Shown: positions 8,551-15,640 of the stretch, one piece after another
How positions within the stretch are numbered: the stretch's first letter is position 1
How the letters are laid out: the number at the start of each line of letters is the position of its first letter
Source of the DNA: Natronorubrum sulfidifaciens JCM 14089
GTDB taxonomy: Archaea > Halobacteriota > Halobacteria > Halobacteriales > Natrialbaceae
DNA length: 53,146 nucleotides
Direction: 5' to 3'
Assembly: GCF_000337735.1 (NCBI RefSeq)
Contig: NZ_AOHX01000002.1
Coordinates: forward strand, 65,810-118,955
The notes under the pieces: model-generated
Seen by the model: the letters and a program-made list of their open reading frames with translations, nothing else
Databases searched by the model: none
What the model was told of the DNA's origin: nothing
Translations under genes and position numbers: made by a program

Positions 8551-10176
8551 TTAGAGATACCCCAGATCCGAGAGTCGGTCTTCGACGGCCGTCTCATCGG
8601 TCGCACGGATCGGATCGGGTTCGTAGGCGGGGTACGATGCCTCCGTCTCGCCGTCGATAACGGGGAGCGTCGTCCCATCCATCTCGGTGTCGACAGGGAT
8701 ATCGAACAGCGTACAGATTGTCGGTGCGACGTCGAATATCGTCGCGCCCTGAATCGTGGCCGACTCGTCGAACTCGGTGCCCGTGGCCGCGACGACGCCG
8801 GTCTGCTTGTGATTCCACGACTCCATCGGCTCGCCGAACTGGTCGACCCCGACGTCGGCGACGATCGCGTTGTTGAACGCTGTGGGAACCGTCAGGATAT
8901 CGGGACCGTTGTCGATGTGCGGCCCGGAGAAGTACGCCTCCCGTGGTTCGACCGCCTCGAACATGGGTTCACCGTCCGGTGTTCGGACAGCGGAGAGTTG
9001 GTCGATGAGCTCCGCCCGGATCGACTCGTACTCCGATTCCGGCACTTGTCCGTTCGGCTCCCGTCCCTCGAGGTTGATTCGGATGCCCAACTCGCTTTTG
9101 GATCGGACGTACGCCTCCGACTCCGGGAAGTCGACCTGTTCGCTCGCGGCCCGGATCATGTCGTTGGGGATGCGGCTGCCGATCGGCTCTTTCAGGTTGA
9201 CCGTCTCGAGGGCGCTTGCGACTCGCTGTGTCGTGAGCCCGACCGTTGCGGCCACGTTCATCAACTGCTCGAGGGCGCTGCCGTCGTGTTGGCCGGCGTC
9301 TTCGCCCTCGAGAAGGTCGTTTTCCCACGCTTTCGACCAGGTCGGCATCCCTTCGCCGCCGCTTTTGGCCTCGAGGAACCCCTGTTCGCGGAAGAACTCG
9401 TTGACCCGAAACTCCGTTCCGGTCACTTTCCCCATTCCGTGGTCGCTGACGACCAAGATGTTGTCCGGATCGGTCGCCTCGATCGTGTCCGCGAGTTGTC
9501 GGTCGACAACACGGTAGACGGCTTCGATCGCCTCTTTGTCCCCCGGTCGCTCGTGGAACACGGTGTCAGTCTGTTGGAACTGGAGGAAGCCGAAACCGGG
9601 ATCGACCCGCCGACACAGGTATCGGAACGCCTTCCCGCGGCGGTCGATCGTCTGCTCGTAGCCGTCGATCGACTGGTCCGGCGCGTCGGTGCTCTGTGGG
9701 TAGACGTGATAGTCGCCACAGGCCATTTTGACGTCCTCGAGAACCCCTTCGGGGTGGCAGGTCGGTTCTTCCGGCGCGGTCATCCCCGGGATCAGTGCGC
9801 CATCGAACGCCGTGGGTGGATGGGTGACGGGAACGTTGACGACGACACTCGAGATGCCGTGTTCGCTCAACAGTTCCCAGACTGGCCGCTCCCGTACGTG
9901 TGTCGAGTTGACGACGTCCCAGTCGTAGCCGTCGAACGAGAGGAAATCGAAGACGCCGTGTTTCCCCGGATTCTTCCCCGTGTACATCGACGGCCACGCG
10001 CTTGCCGTCCACGGCGGAATCTGTGACTCGAGGGCGCCGCTGGTCCCGGTCTCGAACAGTCGCTGGAGTGTTGGAATCTCGTCCGCCTCGAACAGTGGCT
10101 CGAGGATCGAACGGCAGCCAGCATCGAGCCCAACAACGAGGAGGCGAAGGTCAGTTTCGTCGGCCGAATCTCTCAT
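8551..10176 (-). CDS. Alkaline-phosphatase-superfamily phosphodiesterase
   Basis: A 541-residue protein of the type I phosphodiesterase/nucleotide pyrophosphatase branch. The first metal-binding Asp lies in LLVVGLDAG. The segment PPWTASAWPSMYTGKNPGKHG carries the nucleophile region, and VVSDHGMG is the second metal-binding motif. No signal peptide or membrane anchor is visible, so it is probably cytoplasmic. The natural substrate, a phosphodiester or phosphomonoester, cannot be read from sequence. It is the first gene of a two-gene operon with the FemAB-like transferase. Homologs often sit in haloarchaeal polysaccharide or glycosylation loci. Confidence 0.85.
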   Translation of the reverse strand: MRDSADETDLRLLVVGLDAGCRSILEPLFEADEIPTLQRLFETGTSGALESQIPPWTASAWPSMYTGKNPGKHGVFDFLSFDGYDWDVVNSTHVRERPVWELLSEHGISSVVVNVPVTHPPTAFDGALIPGMTAPEEPTCHPEGVLEDVKMACGDYHVYPQSTDAPDQSIDGYEQTIDRRGKAFRYLCRRVDPGFGFLQFQQTDTVFHERPGDKEAIEAVYRVVDRQLADTIEATDPDNILVVSDHGMGKVTGTEFRVNEFFREQGFLEAKSGGEGMPTWSKAWENDLLEGEDAGQHDGSALEQLMNVAATVGLTTQRVASALETVNLKEPIGSRIPNDMIRAASEQVDFPESEAYVRSKSELGIRINLEGREPNGQVPESEYESIRAELIDQLSAVRTPDGEPMFEAVEPREAYFSGPHIDNGPDILTVPTAFNNAIVADVGVDQFGEPMESWNHKQTGVVAATGTEFDESATIQGATIFDVAPTICTLFDIPVDTEMDGTTLPVIDGETEASYPAYEPDPIRATDETAVEDRLSDLGYL

Positions 10177-10495
10177 AGTCGTCTTCCACAGCGTACCGTG
10201 ATTTTGTTATCCGACTGTTTTCACCTGTAGGCTCAGACTGCGTTCATGACATCGAATCGTGTGAGTAACGGGATCTGGTCTGTAAGCGATCCCTGATCAT
10301 GCTCGTCTCGCTAGTATCATCCCAATCACTATAGACCACGTTCGTCGTATATGATGGCTGTGTTGACACGCGGACGCGCTCCGACGAGGCCAACACGCGT
10401 CACACACCGACCGAACACGAACACCGTCGCCACGGGAGACGCGTCTCGAGGCTCGTTCGGCCCGCGACCGACTGTCGTCCGATACTCCGATACAG
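10177..10495. other. Divergent intergenic region
   Basis: About 320 bp between the phosphatase-like operon and the aminotransferase-like gene. It should contain both promoters. Words such as CACTATAGAC and GTATATGATG occur at 10328-10355, but no box is positioned well enough to assign. No coding frame is supported. Confidence 0.4.
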
Positions 10496-11611
10496 ATGAT
10501 CAGCGAACATCCGATACTGTCCGTCCGCTCGCTATCCGAGCCACAGCCCGCCGGTCTTAAATCGTTTCTCGAGCGTTCGTCGACCGATTGCTCGTTCTAT
10601 GGCTCCGGGAAGGCGGCGCTGTATGACGGTCTTGCCGGGCTCGTCGATGCCGGAGACAACGTTCTCGTTCCCGCATACCTTCCGGACGCAGTCGTCGAAC
10701 CGCTGACCGAGCTTGGTCTCGAGACCCGCTACTATCGACTGCAGGAGGATCTCGCGCCCGATCTCGCTGACGTCGAACGGCGGCTCGATGACGAGACGGT
10801 CGCAGTCATGTCCGTCAACTACTTCGGCTTTCCCCAGCCCGGACTCGAGGAGTTCATTTCGCTCATCGATGAGTACGATTGTTACCACATCGACGACAAC
10901 GCTCATTCCCCGATCAGTGTCGACAATGGTGTGTTGTTGGGGACTCGCGGTGATCTCGGTGTGACGAGCCTCTGGAAGCTGTTGCCGATCCCCGACGGTG
11001 CGGTCCTCTACTGCAACGACGACACCGTTGCCGAGCAGGTCGTTCCGTCGTCGTTTGCCGGTGTCCAGTCGCAGTTCGGAGGCGACGACTGTCGGTTTCT
11101 CCTCAAATCCGTGGTCGCCAGTCTGCTCGAGACGAACGAGACGATCCATCGGTCAGTCGATGCGTTCGTCGCCAGTCGTGGGCCGTCTCGGTCGGTTCCG
11201 GGTCCCGTGGCTCGATACGAGGCCGGAAAAAAACCGATGTCGAAACTGTCGGCCCACGTCGTCGAGCACGCGGACCCGCGGACGATCCGTGACGCCCGTC
11301 GCGAAAACTACCTCGCGTGGCACCGGATCTTCGACACTCGCCAAGACGCCGAGACTCTCTACGAGTCGTTACCTGAGGGGATCTGTCCGCAGGTCTTCCC
11401 GATTCGAGCCGCCACCCCACACCGACTCCTCGAGGACCTCGAACGCTGTGGTGTCGATGGCGCACACACGTGGCCACGCCTCTCGAGTACCGTTCTCGAG
11501 AGTTCGACGTACGACGTTTCGACGACGCTGTCTCGAGAGGTCCTCGTCTTGCCCGTCCATCAGCACGTCGAGTCGGCGACGATCGAGGCTGTCGGCGACC
11601 GATTGCCGTAG
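10496..11611 (+). CDS. DegT/DnrJ/EryC1/StrS-like PLP aminotransferase
   Basis: A 371-residue protein with the fold-type I aminotransferase pattern of sugar aminotransferases. SGKAALYDGLAGLVDAGDNVLVPAYL is the cofactor-phosphate region, HIDDNAHSP (residues 131-139) carries the PLP-ring Asp, and SLWKLLPIPDGA places the Schiff-base lysine at about Lys161. It probably aminates a keto-sugar, but the C-terminal half is diverged and the substrate is unknown. Proximity to the FemAB-like and AlkP-like genes on the other strand suggests a shared role in surface-sugar metabolism (inference). Confidence 0.75.
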   Translation: MISEHPILSVRSLSEPQPAGLKSFLERSSTDCSFYGSGKAALYDGLAGLVDAGDNVLVPAYLPDAVVEPLTELGLETRYYRLQEDLAPDLADVERRLDDETVAVMSVNYFGFPQPGLEEFISLIDEYDCYHIDDNAHSPISVDNGVLLGTRGDLGVTSLWKLLPIPDGAVLYCNDDTVAEQVVPSSFAGVQSQFGGDDCRFLLKSVVASLLETNETIHRSVDAFVASRGPSRSVPGPVARYEAGKKPMSKLSAHVVEHADPRTIRDARRENYLAWHRIFDTRQDAETLYESLPEGICPQVFPIRAATPHRLLEDLERCGVDGAHTWPRLSSTVLESSTYDVSTTLSREVLVLPVHQHVESATIEAVGDRLP

Positions 11612-11687
11612 CGCGTTCGTCTCGAGGGGCGATTCGCGTGTCTCTCTGACGGCGTGTAGGCTGGGCCTGAATCGCCGCCCGGAACGC

Positions 11688-13379
11688 TTACTCGGCGTTT
11701 GCCATCGCGTTCAGTTCCGATCGGATGTCGTCATCGAGCGTGTACGTCCGTTCGGCGGGTCGATCGAGAACGCCTTCGGTCCGCAACTCCGAGAGCAGTC
11801 CCTGCACTGCGACCGCCGATCGATCGACGCGGTCGGCGACGGCAACTGTCTCGAGCGCTCCGTTTCGGGCCAAGACCACGAGCGATTTTCGTGCTGTTTC
11901 GACGGTACACTGTGACTGGTCGGCCGCGCGCGTGAGTCGGTCGTTGATCCACTCCCCGTCGAAGTCCGCCTCGTCAATCGCTGTCGTCGCTGGCGTGGTG
12001 ACCGGTGACCGATCGCTGGTCGCCATCTCTTCCCTCTCATCCTCCGCAGTCGACTCCCCGAACGGCGTGTAGCCGAACTCGATCTCGTCACCGCCAGCCT
12101 GAATAATCGTCGACTCCGCCGTGGCGTCTCTCTCCTGTGTCGTCTCGAGGTCGGTCACTCGCTCTCGCAGCCGTTTGTTTTCCCCGCGCAGGCGCTCTAT
12201 CGTCTCCGCTCGCGAGTCGAGTTTTGCCTCGAGCGTTTCGATCCGATCGTCTCTCTCGGCGAGTGTCGACTCGAGGTCGTCCCGCTCGGTCTCGAGGGCG
12301 TGGAGTTCGTCGTGGAGTCGCCGTTGTTCGTCCTCTGGCAGTTGTGTCTGAACGGTGTTCGGTCCCGTCAGCGCATCCGCCATCTGCTTGGCCGCACTCG
12401 AGACGTCCCGGGCCGACTCGAGGTCGGCTTCCAGTGTCTCGATGCGTTTTTCTTTTTTCTCGAGTTCGTTCTCGAGTTCGAGGATACGGTTTTCCTCGTG
12501 TTGCTTTCGCTCCGAGATGTCTTGGAGGTCGCCAACGAGCGCATCGGAGACGGACTTCAGTTCGGGCCGTTCGAAGTCGTCGAGTCCGGGCGTCGCGCCC
12601 GCGTCGAAGGTCCGTTTTCGACGGAACTGGACCTTTCGGACATCCGTTTCGGTCCAGTCGGTCTGAACGAACGCCTGTCCGTCGTTGAGTTCCGAGACGA
12701 GTTCCGAGTACTCGGTGTCGATGATTCGGCCGACGACCTTAGTGTCGTTATCCCATGTCAACCGGTGCCAGACGAGCCAGTTCGCCTGCGTGATGAAATC
12801 CTTCTTGACGTCGGCTGGTCGCTGGCTGATCCCGAGGATGCCGAGGCCGTGCTTGCGCCCGCGCTTGCTGATCTTGATCAACAGGTTCCCCGTCTCGCCG
12901 ACGCCGCCACCCTCTGGAATGTACTCGTGGACCTCCTCGACGACCAGCAGGAAGGGCTTTTTCAGCTTCTTCTCTTTGACGAACAGCTGGCGGGCGATCT
13001 TCCGCAGGAGTTCGTCCGCAACCTCTTCGTCGAGGTAGCCCGAGACGTCGAGGATCACCGGGACGTTCTCCTCGAGTGCCAGCGACGCCATCTGTTCGGC
13101 GTGTTCCGGCCCGATTTGGATGTCACACTCCTCGTCGGCCCCGGCGTGGAGCATCTCGTACTCCTCTTTCAGCCCGTAGTACTCGCCGTCGGTGTCGACG
13201 ATCAACAGCGGAAAGCCCGCCTCGAGTAACTCCTCGGCGATGACCGATGCCGTGTTCGACTTTCCAGAGCCCGACTTTCCGGTGACGAATCCGCGGCCGG
13301 TCAGCAACTCAACGACGGGCAGGTACAAGTCCTGTCTGTCGGCCGTCTCGCCGACGAGAATCTCACGTTGGTCGCTCAC
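11688..13379 (-). CDS. HerA-like (DUF87) ATPase with coiled coil and C-terminal winged helix
   Basis: With the GTG start at 13379 the protein has 563 residues. GKSGSGKS (34-41) is the Walker A motif, FLLVVEE (143-149) is Walker B, and the SQRPADVKK segment matches the HerA/FtsK-like sensor region. Residues ~300-430 are a long coiled coil; the last ~80 residues look like a winged helix (ARKSLVVLARNGALETVAVADRV). HerA-type ATPases are hexameric DNA translocases, often in end resection with NurA, but no nurA lies here. I chose GTG because GGTGAT sits six bases upstream and a TATA-like word lies about 35 bp upstream. The frame stays open for another ~100 codons only because it runs through the 9-bp repeat field. 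Confidence 0.85.
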   Translation of the reverse strand: MSDQREILVGETADRQDLYLPVVELLTGRGFVTGKSGSGKSNTASVIAEELLEAGFPLLIVDTDGEYYGLKEEYEMLHAGADEECDIQIGPEHAEQMASLALEENVPVILDVSGYLDEEVADELLRKIARQLFVKEKKLKKPFLLVVEEVHEYIPEGGGVGETGNLLIKISKRGRKHGLGILGISQRPADVKKDFITQANWLVWHRLTWDNDTKVVGRIIDTEYSELVSELNDGQAFVQTDWTETDVRKVQFRRKRTFDAGATPGLDDFERPELKSVSDALVGDLQDISERKQHEENRILELENELEKKEKRIETLEADLESARDVSSAAKQMADALTGPNTVQTQLPEDEQRRLHDELHALETERDDLESTLAERDDRIETLEAKLDSRAETIERLRGENKRLRERVTDLETTQERDATAESTIIQAGGDEIEFGYTPFGESTAEDEREEMATSDRSPVTTPATTAIDEADFDGEWINDRLTRAADQSQCTVETARKSLVVLARNGALETVAVADRVDRSAVAVQGLLSELRTEGVLDRPAERTYTLDDDIRSELNAMANAE

Positions 13380-13403
13380 CAGCCCATCACCGTCGACACC
13401 TGC

Positions 13404-13424
13404 GACGCGTTCATATATTTTATA
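13404..13424 (-). promoter_or_regulatory. TATA box for the HerA-like gene
   Basis: On the reverse strand the word TATAAAATATATGAA lies about 30-40 bp upstream of the GTG start. This supports the short form of the gene and predicts a very short leader carrying the GGTGAT ribosome-binding site. Confidence 0.6.
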
Positions 13425-13499
13425 CTCCGAACACTGACCCTTGAATATTGGCCTCGCGCGTGATGATCCGTGTGTGCGACCGCTGTGGTGAGTTCTCGC

Positions 13500-14363
13500 C
13501 CGACACTCTCTAAACAGCCCACACTTTTCACACAGTGTACACAGTGTATACGATGTACACGGTTCACACTGTTTGCACGTCACCAAGGGTTCGTTGTATC
13601 CGTCCGACTGCGACACTGGTTGATCGCTCACCGAATCACACTGTGTAGATCTTTTACACCGTGTATGCAGTTTCATTGATGCTCGCAGAACAGTTGCGAC
13701 GACACTCGAGTCTCGAATGTGAACCTGCCTCGATTCGGTTTGGCTACGAACTGCTCGAGCGTTCCGAACGCCCTCTGCGGGACATACTGTTTACGCTGTT
13801 CGGACAGTTTACACTTTGTACACGGTGTATACTTTCTAAACTATCTAAACTTTCTAATTGAGATGTCTAACACGGAACTGTCCTACACCCCATCAGAACT
13901 CGACTATGGATAGCTTCTGGTACACCGTTCACACGGTGTCGTCCAATTTGACAGGTACACGGTGTAGACAGTGTAGAATGTGTAGACTGTTTTCCGCTAC
14001 TGTTAAGTCCGATTGATTGAATGATAGGCGTGTTACTCGCCACAGCAGACTGGTTCACTCTCAACTGGACATCGCACAATGTTTCTACCGTGTACACGCT
14101 GTCAGACGCTCGCACACCGTCGCCGGGTCGGACAGTCGTTCGATCGCTCGAGACCGATGCTAACCGAACGGTCTACGCACTCCAGACGGCTTACACAGTT
14201 CACACTGTGTAGACGGTGTTCGAGTTCGAACCTGCTCGGCTCGTCCCGGTCTCGGCGGTATTTCTCCGAACAGTGTCCACGGTCTACACAGTGTCAACCG
14301 TCTCGACCTCGAGCACCGTGTTCGATTTCCGAACGGTCGGCACCGTCCACGCAGTTGCTGTGG
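13500..14363. repeat. Field of 9-bp phased tandem repeats (iterons), candidate centromere or operator
   Basis: The interval is filled with degenerate 9-bp units near TGTACACNG (variants TTCACACNG, TCTAAACTN, TGTAGACNG, TCCGAACGG). Blocks with strict 9-bp period occur at 13500-13580, 13635-13688, 13781-13861, 13919-13953, 13954-13989, 14091-14225 and 14265-14363. The strongest units are 13527-13571, 13808-13852, 13963-13989, 14190-14216 and 14274-14300. All units run in the same direction, but adjacent units form ACACNGTGT, so the array is nearly symmetric on both strands, as expected for a two-fold symmetric binding protein. There are roughly fifty slots, about half of them close matches. Neither CRISPR spacers nor a coding frame explains it. 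It separates the HerA-like gene from the SegAB-like pair. Confidence 0.85.
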
Positions 14364-14368
14364 CGACT

Positions 14369-14374
14369 GAGGTG
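14369..14374 (+). promoter_or_regulatory. Ribosome-binding site that fixes the ParA start
   Basis: GAGGTG lies nine bases before the ATG at 14384. An in-frame upstream start exists at 14216, but it would translate the repeat field into a meaningless xTV tripeptide repeat, so the later ATG is preferred. Confidence 0.65.
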
Positions 14375-14383
14375 TTCTTACGA

Positions 14384-15217
14384 ATGACGACACAGACCCC
14401 ACGCGCCGTCAGCGTCGCCCTCCAGAAAGGCGGCGTCGGCAAAACGACCATCGCGATCAATCTCGCGGAACGACTCGCTAACCGAGACAACGACGTCTTG
14501 CTCGTCGACTTGGACCAGCAGGGCAACGCCACCGAAGGTGTCGGGCTGAGCGAAGCCTACACGAGCGATGTCCACCTTGGCGATGTTCTGGAAGATGGTT
14601 CGGAGACATCGCTCGAGGACGTGATCCGTTCGACCGACGCCTTCGACGTGTTGCCGGCCCACGAGGACTTAGACAGCGTCGAAAACAGCATTCGAAGCGC
14701 GACCTTTGGCGAGTTGTGGATCAGAAACGAGATCGTCGACCCGGTGTTGGGCGAGGAGTACGACTACGTCGTCGTTGACTCGCCGCCGAACCTCGGTCCG
14801 CTCGCCGATGCCTCGCTGATCTCGACACAGAACGTTATCGTCCCGCTGCGGATGAGCGAACCAAGCGTTAGCGGCTTCGAGCGCATGTACACCCAACAGA
14901 TCGGCCCGATCCGCAAGGAGATCGACCTCGACATTCTCGCGATCGTTCCGAACTCGCTCGCCGGCGACAACGAGGAAAAGCGAATCATCGGCGATCTCGA
15001 GGAGTCTCAGTTCGGCGACTTCCTCCCGTCGTTCGCTCGGTCGGACCACTTCGACGATCCCGATTCGCCCGGCCCCGGCCTCCGCGAGCGGATCGCGTTC
15101 AAACGGGCGTGGCGCGAGGGCGTCCCGCTTGCGGCGTACGACCCGGACAACGACATGCTCGAGCGACTCGACGAACTGGCGGCGACCGTCGAACGCGGAG
15201 GTGTCGACGATGCCTGA
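14384..15217 (+). CDS. ParA/SegA-like partition ATPase
   Basis: A 277-residue ATPase of the ParA/MinD (SIMIBI) family. KGGVGKTT at residues 15-22 is the deviant Walker A with its signature lysine, VLLVDLDQQGNAT is the switch I region, and YDYVVVDSPPNLGPL is switch II. ParA proteins form ATP-dependent dimers on DNA and move or position a partner bound to a centromere. The next gene overlaps by 8 bp and encodes a small putative DNA-binding partner. The repeat field immediately upstream is a natural candidate for that partner's site. This layout resembles SegA-SegB of Sulfolobus rather than bacterial ParA-ParB, because no ParB domain is present. Chromosomal partition is inferred; plasmid origin cannot be excluded. 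Confidence 0.85.
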   Translation: MTTQTPRAVSVALQKGGVGKTTIAINLAERLANRDNDVLLVDLDQQGNATEGVGLSEAYTSDVHLGDVLEDGSETSLEDVIRSTDAFDVLPAHEDLDSVENSIRSATFGELWIRNEIVDPVLGEEYDYVVVDSPPNLGPLADASLISTQNVIVPLRMSEPSVSGFERMYTQQIGPIRKEIDLDILAIVPNSLAGDNEEKRIIGDLEESQFGDFLPSFARSDHFDDPDSPGPGLRERIAFKRAWREGVPLAAYDPDNDMLERLDELAATVERGGVDDA

Positions 15218-15632
15218 GGACAACCGGTTCGCCGGGCTCAGCGAGGCCGTCGACGAGGACGATTCTGACGATTCCGTTGACGAGTCGACGAGCGACGGTG
15301 ACTCGAGTGCGACGACGGTCGAGTACGATTCGGCCGCGGACGAAACAGCGATCGACGACGAACCGTCCGCCGACAGCGCCGACGGCGAATCGACCGACGT
15401 CGACGACCCCACCGCGTTTCCGTTCGACGCGACGGAAAAGAAGACGGTGTATGTCCGTCCCGAAACGATCGACGCACTCGAGGACGCGCGGGCGCTAGTC
15501 GACGCCCAGTTGCGAACCGACCACGACGTTCGCGATCTGACCGGTCGGGAGTTCTACGACGCGGTCTTCCGGCTCGCAGCCGCCGATACCGACGGCTTGA
15601 TCGAGGAACTGCTCGAGGCCCGCGAGGAGTAG
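15210..15632 (+). CDS. Putative SegB-like partner with disordered acidic N-terminus and RHH-like C-terminus
   Basis: A 140-residue protein. Residues 1-74 are acidic and low in complexity (Asp, Ser, Glu) and probably disordered. Residues 77-84 (KKTVYVRP) look like a beta strand, followed by a helix at 85-101 and a second at 111-124 (TGREFYDAVFRLAA), consistent with a ribbon-helix-helix fold; a short helical tail follows. Sulfolobus SegB has the same plan of flexible N-terminus plus RHH domain. The ATG overlaps the end of the ParA gene by 8 bp, so translation is probably coupled. It should bind the upstream 9-bp repeats as a dimer. The fold is inferred from pattern, not from a database match. 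Confidence 0.6.
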   Translation: MPEDNRFAGLSEAVDEDDSDDSVDESTSDGDSSATTVEYDSAADETAIDDEPSADSADGESTDVDDPTAFPFDATEKKTVYVRPETIDALEDARALVDAQLRTDHDVRDLTGREFYDAVFRLAAADTDGLIEELLEAREE

Positions 15633-15640
15633 CCCCCACG

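Noticed and set aside
13470-13679. Open frames across the repeat field (both strands) as a Cys-rich or xTV-repeat protein
   Set aside because: The 9-bp period keeps frames open by itself. Codon use and ribosome-binding sites support neither strand, and the periodicity continues across stops and register shifts.
13500-14363. CRISPR array or replication iterons of a Rep gene
   Set aside because: Units are 9 bp, contiguous and degenerate, without 30-40 bp spacers, and no cas gene, Rep or Orc1/Cdc6 gene is adjacent. A replication role is not excluded but has no support here.
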